Below are positions 17,668-27,545 of a stretch of 64,000 nucleotides of DNA, in pieces. Below the pieces are notes generated by a model. The model was not told the DNA's origin, ran no database searches, and saw nothing but the letters and a program-made list of their open reading frames with translations. The DNA is from an uncultured Candidatus Actinomarina sp. (GTDB lineage Bacteria; Actinomycetota; Acidimicrobiia; Actinomarinales; Actinomarinaceae), in NCBI GenBank assembly GCA_902519845.1, contig CABYLQ010000003.1:57746-121745 (forward strand), in the 5' to 3' direction. The number at the start of each line of letters is the position of its first letter. The stretch's first letter is position 1. Made by a program: the position numbers and the translations under genes.

Positions 17668-18324
17668 CTATATTATCTCGCTTATTAGGGGTGAGGTTAG
17701 ATTTAATAATTCACCTGAAGGTGTTTCTATTTTCAATGATCCATCATCATTTATATCTTTAGCCCAACCCCTTCCATCTGGGTATTCAACAAGCTTTCCT
17801 AAAGTAGTAAGTTTTAATTTATAATTTTCAAGACTGAAGTCTTCTTTTGTTATATAGTCCATTACTTTTTTTGCCCATTCTTCAGCATCAAGATAAATTT
17901 GCTGTTCATTTTGTTTTTCTTCATACAAGCTTCCTGCGCTTGGAATTAGAGGATTGTTCCAAAAATAATTAATTCCTAAGCCTATACAAATCAAATCATT
18001 GTTTTCTTCTACAAGCACTCCTCCAACCTTATCTTCATTTAAAGTTATATCGTTTGGCCACTTTAATTTTAGGTCTTCAATTTGATGTAGGGAAACAAAT
18101 GAATAACCTGCTAATAAAGGGACCAAAGTCTTTTTAAAATTAACAATTTCTTTGTTAAAAGCTAATGAAGCAGCCAAACTTTGATCTGCATTTTCCCATT
18201 TATTTTTATTTGTACCCCTACCTGCGGTTTGAGCTTTACTAACAATAAGCAAAGGTTCATCTTTAAACTCATTTATTGCATAATCTTGAGTATTTTCAAT
18301 TTCATCAAAAAAAATAGACTTCAT
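17668..18324 (-). CDS. birA: Biotin-[acetyl-CoA-carboxylase] ligase, catalytic form without repressor domain
   Basis: A 218-residue biotin protein ligase that activates biotin with ATP and transfers it to the carrier lysine of acyl-CoA carboxylase. GRGTNKNKW (about 36-44), LKWPNDI and GGVLVEEN are the biotinyl-AMP motifs. It lacks the N-terminal helix-turn-helix of E. coli BirA (321 residues), so it cannot be the DNA-binding type of regulator. It is divergent from the carboxylase operon containing its target and bioY. Confidence 0.9.
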   Translation of the reverse strand: MKSIFFDEIENTQDYAINEFKDEPLLIVSKAQTAGRGTNKNKWENADQSLAASLAFNKEIVNFKKTLVPLLAGYSFVSLHQIEDLKLKWPNDITLNEDKVGGVLVEENNDLICIGLGINYFWNNPLIPSAGSLYEEKQNEQQIYLDAEEWAKKVMDYITKEDFSLENYKLKLTTLGKLVEYPDGRGWAKDINDDGSLKIETPSGELLNLTSPLISEII

Positions 18325-18389
18325 AGTGTTACTTCTTTACATATACATAGGTCAAATATATAGGTTTAATAATAATAAGAAAGTTGGGC

Positions 18390-19877
18390 ATGTCGGAAGA
18401 AAATTTAGCTAGCTTACGTAATGAGAAAGCAAAAAAAATTCAGCATCCTAAAGGCAAATTAACTGCATATGAAAGGATTCATCTTCTTTTAGATGAGGGT
18501 ACATTTTCTGAAATTGATGAAAATGTTGTATCAGAAGAAAATCCCGATGGCGAAGCGGTAGTAACAGGATCTGGAACAATTCATGGAAGACCTGTTTTTG
18601 TTTTCTCAGAAGATTTTTCTGTAATGGGTGGAAGCCTTGGGGAAATAGTTGCAAAAAAAATTCTAAGAATAATGGATTTAGCTCTTGAAGCAAAGGCTCC
18701 AGTAATTGGAATCAAAGATTCAGGTGGCGCAAGAATTCAAGAAGGTATTTCATCTCTATACGGTTATGCTCAGATTTTCAGAAAAAATGTCGAAGCATCT
18801 GGAAAAATTCCTCAAATATCTGTAATTGTTGGTCCGTCAGCTGGCGGAGCCGTTTACAGTCCAGCCTTAACAGATTTTATTTTTCAGGTAAAAGATATAG
18901 GACAACTATATGTAACTGGTCCTAATGTTGTTAAAACAGTGACCGGAGAAGAAGTAAGTTATGAAGAACTTGGAGGTGTCGAAGCACATGGGACCCAATC
19001 AGGAGTAAGTCATCAGGTATGTGAAACAGAAGAACAAGCTTTTGAAGAAGTAAGATACCTGCTTAGTTTTTTTCCACAGTCATCAGACCAAAAGCCCCCA
19101 ACTTTTATAACTGAAGATGACCCATTAAGAAATGTAGACTCTCTAGAAACCCTAATTCCAGAACACAGAAATCAACCGTACGATATGAATGAAGTAATTA
19201 ATTCTATTGTTGATGATGGAGAACAGTACCCAGTACATGCAAACTATGCATTAAATATCATTACTTCATTTGTAAGAATAAATGGAAATACTATTGGCGT
19301 CGTCGCAAATCAACCTATGGAGCTTGCAGGAGTATTAGATATTAATTCATCTATAAAGGCCTCAAGATTTGTTAGATTCTGTGATGCATTTAATATTCCT
19401 CTTTTAACACTCGTTGATGTACCAGGATTCTTGCCTGGTGTTGAGCAAGAACATGGAGGAATTATTAGAAGCGGGGCAAAACTTCTTTATGCTTATTCAG
19501 AAGCCACTGTTCCAAGAGTTTGTGTAGTTATACGTAAAGCATATGGAGGTGCTTACATTGTTATGGATTCGATGGGTTTAGGGGCAGATAAACTTTTTGC
19601 ATGGCCTACTGCAGAGATTGCTGTAATGGGTGCTGAGGGTGCTGTAGATGTCATTCATAGAAAAGAATTAAAAGACAGTGATAACCCTGAAGAGCTTAAG
19701 AAGAAATTTGTTGATGAATACAATGAGAAATTTAGCAATCCTGACAGTGCAGCAAAACTTGGATTAGTAGATAAAATAATAAAACCCAATGAAACAAGAA
19801 AAATTGTTAGTGAAGCATTCAAAGAATTAGTTAATAAAACAAACGTAGGAGATAAACATGGAAACATTCCCCTCTAA
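18390..19877 (+). CDS. accD: Acyl-CoA (acetyl/propionyl-CoA) carboxylase carboxyltransferase subunit
   Basis: A 495-residue PccB/AccD5-type carboxyltransferase with both halves of the transferase fused, as in actinobacteria. Oxyanion and biotin-binding loops are SGGARIQEG (about 113-121) and GGAYIVMDS (about 389-397). It transfers the carboxyl from biotin to acetyl- or propionyl-CoA; the acyl preference cannot be read. An upstream TTG at 18384 is possible, but the ATG at 18390 lies better relative to AAGAAAG. It overlaps bioY and is followed by the biotin carboxylase subunit. Confidence 0.9.
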   Translation: MSEENLASLRNEKAKKIQHPKGKLTAYERIHLLLDEGTFSEIDENVVSEENPDGEAVVTGSGTIHGRPVFVFSEDFSVMGGSLGEIVAKKILRIMDLALEAKAPVIGIKDSGGARIQEGISSLYGYAQIFRKNVEASGKIPQISVIVGPSAGGAVYSPALTDFIFQVKDIGQLYVTGPNVVKTVTGEEVSYEELGGVEAHGTQSGVSHQVCETEEQAFEEVRYLLSFFPQSSDQKPPTFITEDDPLRNVDSLETLIPEHRNQPYDMNEVINSIVDDGEQYPVHANYALNIITSFVRINGNTIGVVANQPMELAGVLDINSSIKASRFVRFCDAFNIPLLTLVDVPGFLPGVEQEHGGIIRSGAKLLYAYSEATVPRVCVVIRKAYGGAYIVMDSMGLGADKLFAWPTAEIAVMGAEGAVDVIHRKELKDSDNPEELKKKFVDEYNEKFSNPDSAAKLGLVDKIIKPNETRKIVSEAFKELVNKTNVGDKHGNIPL

Positions 19878-20397
19878 AAATATATCTATTTCTTGGGTTG
19901 AAAAAGGCTCTTTGCTTAGAAACCTATCATTATCTTTTGGCTTTGCAATATTAACTGCTTTAAGTGCACAAATAAGATTTGAGCTTCCATTTACTCCTGT
20001 TCCAATAACAGCTCAGACATTTGTAGTTATTTTGTCAGGCTTGCTTCTTGGAAGTAAATTTGGTTCATTAAGTATGATTTTTTATTTATTTACAGGTCTT
20101 GCAGGTTTTCCTTTTTTCGCAGGCAGTGTTGCTGGATTAGCTATTTTAAAAAGTCCAACAATTGGTTATATTATTGGTTTCTTTATTGCTGCTCAAATAA
20201 TAGGAAATATGTCGCAAAAACCAACAATAGGTATAGCAGCAGGAACATTCGCAATATATACGTGTGGTGTAATTGGTTTAATGATTACATTAAATATATC
20301 GCCAATTGAAGCAATTGGAATTGGTGTTTATCCATTTATTATTGGAGATCTGATTAAAGCAAGTCTAGCAATAGGAATTGCACAAAAATTAAAATAA
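19858..20397 (+). CDS. bioY: BioY-family biotin transporter (S-component)
   Basis: A 179-residue membrane protein with about six helices and the family blocks ELPFTPVPITAQTF and FPFFAGSVAGL. BioY binds biotin at the membrane, alone or with ECF energising subunits, none of which are adjacent. AGGAGATAAAC precedes the ATG, which lies inside the end of accD, so the two are coupled. Placement between the two carboxylase genes ties biotin uptake to the main biotin consumer. Confidence 0.92.
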   Translation: METFPSKNISISWVEKGSLLRNLSLSFGFAILTALSAQIRFELPFTPVPITAQTFVVILSGLLLGSKFGSLSMIFYLFTGLAGFPFFAGSVAGLAILKSPTIGYIIGFFIAAQIIGNMSQKPTIGIAAGTFAIYTCGVIGLMITLNISPIEAIGIGVYPFIIGDLIKASLAIGIAQKLK

Positions 20398-20404
20398 ATT
20401 ATTT

Positions 20405-22093
20405 ATGACAAAAAAAAGAGTACTAATTGCTAATCGTGGTGAAATTGCACTAAGAATTATCCGATCAGTAAAAGAAATGGACATGCATGCAATTGCTGTT
20501 TACTCAGATATTGATAGTGACTCTTTGCATGTAAAACGAGCTGATGAATCATTTTATTTAGGCGGATCTCTTCCAGCTGACAGTTATAGGAACTTAAAAA
20601 ATTTGATGAAGGCTGTTGTAGAAACAAAAGCAGATATGGTTCATCCAGGATATGGCTTTTTGGCAGAAAATGCAGATTTTGCAAAAGCAGTTCAAAAAAA
20701 AGATGTAATTTGGATTGGACCCAACCCAGAAACAATAAAATCAATGGGAGACAAAATAGAATCTAGAAAATTAATCTCAAAGGTTGGTTTAATGCCTGTT
20801 CCAGGACAATTGAAACCATCACGAACTAAAAGAGAAGCCTTGAAAGATGCAAATAGTTTTGGCTATCCAGTTGCCCTGAAAGCTGCTCACGGAGGTGGTG
20901 GGAAGGGGTTAAGAATTGTCAGTAATGAAAAAGAATTAAATGAAAATTTTGAAATTGTAAAACGTGAAAGTGAAGCATATTTTGGATCAGATCAAATTTA
21001 CGTCGAAAAGTTTATAAAACCAGCAAGACATGTAGAGACACAAATATTAAGTGATAAGTACGGAAATCATATCTATTTAGGTGAAAGAGATTGTTCTCTA
21101 CAGAGAAGGAATCAAAAACTTATCGAAGAAAGTCCTCCTATATGGTTGTCTGACTTCGGCCGAGAGGAATTAAAAAAAGCTACGATTAAGATTGCTGAGT
21201 CATCAAATTATATTAACGCAGGAACTGTAGAATTTTTAGCTGATAATGACGAAAATTTTTATTTTTTAGAAATGAATACAAGATTACAAGTTGAGCATAC
21301 CGTTACAGAAATGAGATATGGTATTGATCTGGTCAAAGAGCAAATTAAAGTGGCCCTTGGTAATTCTTTAGAAGATTTCAAAACTGAAGCTAGGGGTCAC
21401 AGCATAGAATTTAGAATAAATGCAGAAGATCCGACCAATAATTTTATGCCAACTCCAGGAACCATTACTGAATATAGAGAACCTATGGGGAACGGTGTAA
21501 GAGTTGATGGTTGGGTAAAGACTGGTACATCAATATCACATTTTTATGACAATCTAATTTCAAAATTAGTTGTATGGGGAGTTTCTAGAGAAGAAGCAAT
21601 TTCAAAAGGTAAGAGATGTTTAGATGAATATATAATTGGAGGGATACCAACAACAATATCTCTGCTTTCCGATGTTATATCTACTAAAGAATTCAAAGAA
21701 AGCCAGATTCATGTTAAATTTTTGGAAGAAAATTTTGAAATTAAAGATGTTTCTGAAGATGAGACATTTACTGATAGACCAACCAAGGTCAATATATCTC
21801 TTAACGATAATGACAGTCCATCATTAGCTCCACAAAGACCAAAAAAAATCGGTATGGATCTAACTGGAAATATAAGAAATCCTGGAATCATAAAAGCAGA
21901 TATGCAAGGAACAATTATGGACACCATGACAAAGAAAGGTAAAAAGGTTAAAAAAGGTGATTCATTGTTCGTTCTTGAAGCTATGAAAATGGAAAATGTA
22001 GTAACTGCACCGATTGGTGGTGTTATCAAAGAATTCAATATAAAAAAAGGACAGCCTGTAAATAAGGGCGATATATTGGTTGAAATAGGATAG
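20405..22093 (+). CDS. accA: Acyl-CoA carboxylase biotin carboxylase and biotin carrier subunit
   Basis: A 562-residue fusion of biotin carboxylase (about 1-450, ATP-grasp with GGGGKGLRIV near 160 and LEMNTRLQVEHTVTE near 290) to a biotinyl carrier domain at the C-terminus with the biotin-attachment motif EAMKMENV. It carboxylates its own biotin with ATP and bicarbonate. It is somewhat shorter than many actinobacterial AccA proteins because the linker before the carrier domain is short. It is 7 bases downstream of bioY. Confidence 0.92.
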   Translation: MTKKRVLIANRGEIALRIIRSVKEMDMHAIAVYSDIDSDSLHVKRADESFYLGGSLPADSYRNLKNLMKAVVETKADMVHPGYGFLAENADFAKAVQKKDVIWIGPNPETIKSMGDKIESRKLISKVGLMPVPGQLKPSRTKREALKDANSFGYPVALKAAHGGGGKGLRIVSNEKELNENFEIVKRESEAYFGSDQIYVEKFIKPARHVETQILSDKYGNHIYLGERDCSLQRRNQKLIEESPPIWLSDFGREELKKATIKIAESSNYINAGTVEFLADNDENFYFLEMNTRLQVEHTVTEMRYGIDLVKEQIKVALGNSLEDFKTEARGHSIEFRINAEDPTNNFMPTPGTITEYREPMGNGVRVDGWVKTGTSISHFYDNLISKLVVWGVSREEAISKGKRCLDEYIIGGIPTTISLLSDVISTKEFKESQIHVKFLEENFEIKDVSEDETFTDRPTKVNISLNDNDSPSLAPQRPKKIGMDLTGNIRNPGIIKADMQGTIMDTMTKKGKKVKKGDSLFVLEAMKMENVVTAPIGGVIKEFNIKKGQPVNKGDILVEIG

Positions 22094-22095
22094 AT

Positions 22096-22473
22096 ATGAG
22101 TATTTATGGAATTGGAGTAGACCAAGTTGATCTTAAAAGGGTAAAAAGATTGTTAAATAAGTCTGAAGATAAATTCTTAAAAAGATGTTTTACTGAACAA
22201 GAAATTAAGTATGCTAAAAGATTTTCAGATCCATCAAAAAGGTTAGGAGCAAGATTCGCAGCAAAAGAAGCGGTAATGAAATCTTTAGGTAAAGGATGGA
22301 GAGAAATAAGTTGGAAAGATATAGAAGTTACGGGCGGAGGTAAGCCAACAATTAATACTTTTGGTAGAGCGTCAGCTACTGTAAAGGAAAAGAATATTAC
22401 AAATATTCATATATCACTATCACATGAAAATGAAAATGCAATTGCATTTGCCATCTCCGAAAAAGAGAATTAA
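22096..22473 (+). CDS. acpS: Holo-[acyl-carrier-protein] synthase
   Basis: A 125-residue phosphopantetheinyl transferase that converts apo-ACP to holo-ACP. GIGVDQVDLKRV at the start supplies the metal-binding Asp, and FAAKEAVMKSLGKG (about 54-67) is the second signature. ATG is 2 bases after the stop of the carboxylase gene, and its substrate acpP is encoded downstream in the same operon. Confidence 0.93.
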   Translation: MSIYGIGVDQVDLKRVKRLLNKSEDKFLKRCFTEQEIKYAKRFSDPSKRLGARFAAKEAVMKSLGKGWREISWKDIEVTGGGKPTINTFGRASATVKEKNITNIHISLSHENENAIAFAISEKEN

Positions 22474-22475
22474 TT

Positions 22476-23381
22476 ATGCGGTGGGTGGGAATGTTTCCAG
22501 GTCAAGGCTCTCAAGAAATAGGAATGGGTAATGAGCTTCTTGAAAAGTATGATGAACTATTAATAAATACTTTCGAAGAAACGTTGGGATGGAGCCTAAA
22601 AGATATCATAAGTTCTGAAGACCCTGAGCTCATTAAAAAAACAAATATTGCTCAACCTTACATATTCTCAGTCTCTTATTGTTACGGAATTGAAACAATA
22701 AATAATTTAGGCAATCCAGCTGCACTGATTGGACATTCTCTTGGTGAATATACAGCTTTATGCCTATCAGGATATTTAGATTTTAAAGATACATTAAAAG
22801 TTATTGCAGTAAGAGGCGAAGAGATGCAGAAAGCTGTAGAAAACTCTAATACAACAATGGGAGCTGTTTTAACAAGTGATCTGGAAACAACAATTGAAGA
22901 AATAGAAAAATTAAATAATCAAGGAATACAAATATGGATATCAAATTTTAATGATCCTTCACAAATAGTTATTAGTTCATACATTGATGATATGAACTAC
23001 CTAAAGTCAAACCCCAAAGCACTTGGTGCAAAAAGAGTAATTCCGCTCGAAGTAGCAGGTGCATTTCATACTGAAATTGTAAGCTCTGCAAAAAAACCAC
23101 TTGAAGATACTTTAAATGAAATTGATATCTCCAAAGGAAATATCCCCGTTTATATGAACGTTGATGCAAAAAAGGTTGAAGTATCAACTTTGAAAGAAAA
23201 TCTTGTGAATCAAATAGATAGTTCTGTCTTATTTAACCAACAAATTGAGTATGTAAACAAGGATATAGATCCAGATTTGTGGTGTCATATTGGGCCAGGA
23301 AATGTAACTGCTGGAATGGTCAGAAAGTCTATATCATATAAGGATTTAAAGGTAATAAACTCTTTAGAATCATCAAAGTAA
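22476..23381 (+). CDS. fabD: Malonyl-CoA:ACP transacylase
   Basis: A 301-residue acyltransferase that moves malonyl from CoA to ACP. FPGQGSQ lies at residues 6-12, the nucleophile motif GHSLGEY near 89-95, and the catalytic His in GAFHTE near 200. It is the expected length. It sits between acpS and fabH with only a few bases either side. Confidence 0.94.
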   Translation: MRWVGMFPGQGSQEIGMGNELLEKYDELLINTFEETLGWSLKDIISSEDPELIKKTNIAQPYIFSVSYCYGIETINNLGNPAALIGHSLGEYTALCLSGYLDFKDTLKVIAVRGEEMQKAVENSNTTMGAVLTSDLETTIEEIEKLNNQGIQIWISNFNDPSQIVISSYIDDMNYLKSNPKALGAKRVIPLEVAGAFHTEIVSSAKKPLEDTLNEIDISKGNIPVYMNVDAKKVEVSTLKENLVNQIDSSVLFNQQIEYVNKDIDPDLWCHIGPGNVTAGMVRKSISYKDLKVINSLESSK

Positions 23382-23390
23382 GGGGAAATT

Positions 23391-24485
23391 TTGAAATCAG
23401 CAATAACAGGTTGGGGTAAATGTACGCCCGATAACATTATGACTAATGATGATTTGTCAAAATTTGTTGATACTTCTGATGAGTGGATTCAACAAAGAAC
23501 AGGGGTAAAAGAACGAAGATTTAGCCATGTAAACACATCAGATATGGCAGAAATTGCCGGTAAACATGCAATAGCCTGTGCTGGTTTAAATCCAGAAGAT
23601 ATTGATGTTGTAATCTTGGCTACATGTACTCCTGACAGTATTGTTCCCTCTGCAGCAGCACACGTTCAAAAAAAACTTGGTGCTGTAAATGCCTCAGTTT
23701 ATGACGTAAATGCGGCTTGTGCAGGTTTTCTATATGCACTTGAACAAGGAAAAGCATTCGTCGAAAGTAATCTTTATAAAAGAGCTTTGGTAATAGGGGC
23801 AGAGCATATTACTTGGTTACTTGATTGGTCTGATAGAAATACCGCGGTGCTTTTTGGTGATGGTGCAGGTGCAGTAGTTATTGAAGAAAGTAAAAGTGAA
23901 TCAGATGGTGAAATTTATTCGTTCTCAAATGGCCTAAGTTCAGACAATTTAGAAATCTTAGAAATTCCTAATTTTGGTTCAGCAATGGATAGATTTAAAA
24001 CTGATGAAGCAGCTAAAGTACGGTGGACTTTTGATGGACAGGAAATATTTAAATCTGGTGTTAGAGCTATGGCACAAGCGTCTGCAGAGGCTATTGAAAA
24101 ATCAGGATTATCAAAAAACGATGTAGACATTTTTATTCCACATCAAGCAAATATCAGGATCGTTGAAGCACTTGAAAAAAAACTTGGACTTCCAAATGCA
24201 ACTACAATCAAAAAAGTTCATCGATACGGAAATACATCGGCAGCATCAATACCAACAGCATTTGTAGATGCTCTTGAAGAAGGTGAGATAAAAGGTGGAG
24301 AAATTGCAGTATTTACGGCCGTCGGCGCTGGTCTTGCTTGGGGAGCTTGTGCGGTTCGACTAGGAGATCGTGTAACTCCAATAAATAAATCAGATGCAAA
24401 ACTTCCAGATTTTGATGGAACTGCAACCGACACAATTAAAAAAGCAATCGAGTATCAAGTTCCAGACAAATTAGACAAAATATGA
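23391..24485 (+). CDS. fabH: 3-oxoacyl-ACP synthase III (FabH)
   Basis: A 364-residue initiating ketoacyl synthase that condenses an acyl-CoA with malonyl-ACP. The catalytic triad is visible as Cys in NAACAGFLYA (about 112), His in PHQANIRI (about 249) and Asn in HRYGNTSAAS (about 280). Translation starts at TTG, preceded by AAGGGGA. It has a C-terminal extension of about 35 residues beyond the usual thiolase-fold end. Confidence 0.94.
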   Translation: MKSAITGWGKCTPDNIMTNDDLSKFVDTSDEWIQQRTGVKERRFSHVNTSDMAEIAGKHAIACAGLNPEDIDVVILATCTPDSIVPSAAAHVQKKLGAVNASVYDVNAACAGFLYALEQGKAFVESNLYKRALVIGAEHITWLLDWSDRNTAVLFGDGAGAVVIEESKSESDGEIYSFSNGLSSDNLEILEIPNFGSAMDRFKTDEAAKVRWTFDGQEIFKSGVRAMAQASAEAIEKSGLSKNDVDIFIPHQANIRIVEALEKKLGLPNATTIKKVHRYGNTSAASIPTAFVDALEEGEIKGGEIAVFTAVGAGLAWGACAVRLGDRVTPINKSDAKLPDFDGTATDTIKKAIEYQVPDKLDKI

Positions 24486-25210
24486 AAACAGTTTTTGTAA
24501 CAGGTGCTTCAAGAGGTATTGGAAAATCTATAGCTTTAGAGCTTGGAAAAAATTATCAAGTTGTTGTAGGTTTCTCAAATTCTCAAGATAAGGCTGACGA
24601 AGTTGTAGAAGAAATAAAAAAATTAGGTGGAGAAAGTCTTTCTGTTCAATTAAATATTGAAGATAGAAATTCAGTTGATAAGGCATTTAATTTAATTGAA
24701 GAAGCATATAAACATGTCGACATTTTGGTAAACAATGCAGGAATTACAAAAGACAATATTTTACCAAGAATGAAAGATGATGAGTGGAATGATGTTATTC
24801 AAACAAACCTAACTGGAAATTTCTATACATCTCAAAGAGCCATAAAAAAGATGATTAAAAATAAATGGGGAAGGTTAATTTTTATATCCTCTGTTGTAGG
24901 TACATCTGGTAATCAAGGCCAGGCAAATTATGCTGCATCAAAGGCAGGTTTGATAGGATTATCAAAATCAATTAGTAAAGAAGTAGGCAGCAGAAATATT
25001 ACGTCTAATGTCATAGCCCCAGGTTATATAGAAACAGACATGACATCATTTATAGATGATGAAAATAAAGAAAATATTATAGAACAACTTTCAATAAAAC
25101 GCATGGGTATGCCAGAAGATATTGCAAACATGGTATCTTTTTTATGCAAAGATGAGTCAGAATATATAACAGGACAAGTAATACCTATTGATGGTGGTTT
25201 AACAACTTAG
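24482..25210 (+). CDS. fabG: 3-oxoacyl-ACP reductase
   Basis: A 242-residue short-chain dehydrogenase that reduces 3-oxoacyl-ACP with NADPH. TGASRGIG is at residues 6-13, NNAG near 85, and the catalytic Ser and Tyr-x3-Lys lie in FISSVVG and YAASK near 136-155. It overlaps fabH by 4 bases and precedes acpP. Confidence 0.93.
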   Translation: MKTVFVTGASRGIGKSIALELGKNYQVVVGFSNSQDKADEVVEEIKKLGGESLSVQLNIEDRNSVDKAFNLIEEAYKHVDILVNNAGITKDNILPRMKDDEWNDVIQTNLTGNFYTSQRAIKKMIKNKWGRLIFISSVVGTSGNQGQANYAASKAGLIGLSKSISKEVGSRNITSNVIAPGYIETDMTSFIDDENKENIIEQLSIKRMGMPEDIANMVSFLCKDESEYITGQVIPIDGGLTT

Positions 25211-25221
25211 TGGGAGTAATT

Positions 25222-25461
25222 ATGGAAGTAAATGAAGTTTTTGAAAAGGTTAAAGGCCTGTTTGAAGAAGAATTAGGTATTGAATCTGAAAAAATAACTA
25301 TGGAAGCAAAATTAGAAGAAGATCTCGATATCGACTCGTTAGGAATTGTAGAAGTAGTAATGGCATTTGAAGATGAGTTTGAGATAAGAATAGATGAGGA
25401 AGAGTTAGAAGAGGTTGTAACAGTTGGTCAAGCTGTAAACTTGCTGCACTCAAAACTTTAG
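25222..25461 (+). CDS. acpP: Acyl carrier protein
   Basis: A 79-residue acidic four-helix carrier. The phosphopantetheine attachment Ser is in DIDSLG (about residues 35-40). The ATG at 25222 is chosen over the GTG at 25210 because GGGAG lies the right distance upstream of it. It is shuttled among the fab enzymes encoded around it. Confidence 0.94.
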   Translation: MEVNEVFEKVKGLFEEELGIESEKITMEAKLEEDLDIDSLGIVEVVMAFEDEFEIRIDEEELEEVVTVGQAVNLLHSKL

Positions 25462-25464
25462 GCC

Positions 25465-26703
25465 ATGACTAAACAACGTGTAGTTGTAACAGGTTTAGGA
25501 ACAATAAATCCACTCGGAAATAATGTAGACACTACATGGAACAATCTTATAAATGGAGTTTCCGGCGTCGATTATATTACTTTATTTGATGCATCAGATT
25601 TGCCTGTGACGTTTGCAGGAGAAGTAAAAGATTTTGATCCGAATGATTACATGGGAAAACAAAATGCAAGAAAGTTAGATCGATCTGGTCAATTATCTAT
25701 TTATGCAGCAGAGGAAGCTTTAAGAGATGCTGAATTTGACATTAACCAGCCCTTAGGTAAAGAATTTGGAATAGTATTTGGAACCGGAATAGGAGGAATT
25801 GGAGCTACTGAAGATGCAGTCCGAATTTATGACGAAAGAGGTTCAAATAGAATAAGTCCACTTGCAATTACACAATTAATGCCTAATTCGAGTACAGGTC
25901 AAGTTGCAATCAAGTATGGGATACAAGGCCCATCGTTAACAATTACAACTGCTTGTGCAGCATCAGCGAATGCAATTGGTGAGGCAAAAAGAATGATTGA
26001 GCAAAATATAGTTGATAAAGTCCTTGTTGGCGGTACTGAATCAGGAACAACCTCAATGACAATTGGAGCCTTTGCACAAATAAAAGCACTTTCCAAACAA
26101 AATGAAGAACCTCAAAAAGCCTGTAAGCCTTTTGATAAAAATAGAGATGGATTCGTGATGGCTGAAGGCTCTACAGTATTGATACTTGAAAGTGAAAAGT
26201 CTGCTAATGAAAGAAATGCAAAAATCTACGGTTTTGTTGAAGGTTATGGATCATCCACAGATGCTTATCATATTACCGCACCATCAGAGGGTGGAATTGG
26301 TGCTCTACGAGCAATGGAGCAAGCAATTACTAATGCAGATATAAATGTAGAAGAGATTGACTATATTAATGCTCATGGAACCTCAACTATAGCTAATGAT
26401 GTTAATGAAACATTAGCAATTAAATCTCTTATGAAAGACTTTGCATATAAAATTAATATTTCATCTACTAAATCTATGACTGGACATTTACTTGGTGGAG
26501 GCGGGGCTTTCGAGGCTATGGCATCACTGTTATCTTTAAAAGATAATCAAATACCACCAACAATTAATTTAAATGATCCCGATGAGGAGTGTGATTTAAA
26601 CTATACAGCAAACAATTCAATAGAAAAAAACATTGAGTATGTAATGTCTAATTCATTTGGGTTTGGTGGACACAATGCTGTGTTAGTGTTTAGTAAGCAA
26701 TAA
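25465..26703 (+). CDS. fabF: 3-oxoacyl-ACP synthase II
   Basis: A 412-residue elongating ketoacyl synthase. The catalytic Cys lies in TACAASANAIGEA (about 162), the two active-site His in NAHGTST (about 303) and MTGHLLGGGG (about 340). It extends acyl-ACP using malonyl-ACP. It is the last gene of the rightward fatty-acid operon and converges on fabI with 4 bases between stops. Confidence 0.94.
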   Translation: MTKQRVVVTGLGTINPLGNNVDTTWNNLINGVSGVDYITLFDASDLPVTFAGEVKDFDPNDYMGKQNARKLDRSGQLSIYAAEEALRDAEFDINQPLGKEFGIVFGTGIGGIGATEDAVRIYDERGSNRISPLAITQLMPNSSTGQVAIKYGIQGPSLTITTACAASANAIGEAKRMIEQNIVDKVLVGGTESGTTSMTIGAFAQIKALSKQNEEPQKACKPFDKNRDGFVMAEGSTVLILESEKSANERNAKIYGFVEGYGSSTDAYHITAPSEGGIGALRAMEQAITNADINVEEIDYINAHGTSTIANDVNETLAIKSLMKDFAYKINISSTKSMTGHLLGGGGAFEAMASLLSLKDNQIPPTINLNDPDEECDLNYTANNSIEKNIEYVMSNSFGFGGHNAVLVFSKQ

Positions 26704-26707
26704 TAAA

Positions 26708-27487
26708 TTAATCAGCTAGCATACTTCCACCAATTGCATGAGCTCCACCATCTACATGGATTATCTCACCAGTTATGGCTTCTGAGTAATCAGATAATAA
26801 AAAATTTATGGCTTTAGCGACTGGTTCAGAATTTTTTGTATCCCATCCTAAAGGTGCCTTATCATTCCATTCTGAATTCATTGTAGAAAAACCAGGAATA
26901 TTTTTAGCAGCTGTTGTAGCTAAGGGTCCAGAAGCAACAGCATTTACTCTTATGCTATTTTTTCCAACATAAAAAGCTAAATATCTCACAATGGATTGCA
27001 ATGAAGATTTCGCAACACCTTGCCAATCATATCCTGGCCAAGCTTGAGAATTATCAAAATCTACTGCAACAATTGATGACCCTTCGTTCAACACTGATAA
27101 AAATTCATTTGTAATCGTTTTTAAAGAAAAGGCAGATACTTCAAAAGATTTTGTTGCATCTTCAACTTTTGTATTTAAAAAGTTGCCACCCATTGCTTCT
27201 GTTGGTGAAAAAGCTATTGCATGTAGAATCCCATCAATTTTTCCATAATTGTCTTTTACAAATTTTGCTACATCTTGAACTTGTTCAGTGTTTTGAATGT
27301 CCATATCTAATACTTCAATTTCTCCATCAAGACGATTTACAGCTCTCTGAGTTATGCGCAATCCATCTCCAAATCCTGTTGCAATAATGCTTGCTCCATT
27401 TTCTATTGCAATTTTTGCCGAGGTATAAGCAATGCTTTTATCTGTAAGAATTCCAGTAATAAGAATTGTTTTATTTTTTAATATCAT
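26708..27487 (-). CDS. fabI: Enoyl-ACP reductase, InhA-like
   Basis: A 259-residue NADH-dependent enoyl-ACP reductase that completes each elongation round. The catalytic Tyr and Lys are in GYDWQGVAKSSL (about 155-166). The block DFDNSQAWPGY and the ending APLGWD plus HVDGGAHAIGG closely resemble mycobacterial InhA rather than E. coli FabI, supporting an actinobacterial origin. GAGGAAAAA precedes the ATG. It converges on the rest of the fatty-acid operon. Confidence 0.93.
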   Translation of the reverse strand: MILKNKTILITGILTDKSIAYTSAKIAIENGASIIATGFGDGLRITQRAVNRLDGEIEVLDMDIQNTEQVQDVAKFVKDNYGKIDGILHAIAFSPTEAMGGNFLNTKVEDATKSFEVSAFSLKTITNEFLSVLNEGSSIVAVDFDNSQAWPGYDWQGVAKSSLQSIVRYLAFYVGKNSIRVNAVASGPLATTAAKNIPGFSTMNSEWNDKAPLGWDTKNSEPVAKAINFLLSDYSEAITGEIIHVDGGAHAIGGSMLAD

Positions 27488-27545
27488 TTTTTCCTCTAGG
27501 TATTTGACTATGCAAATAGTTAGTAGGTATCAAGAAATAATACTT

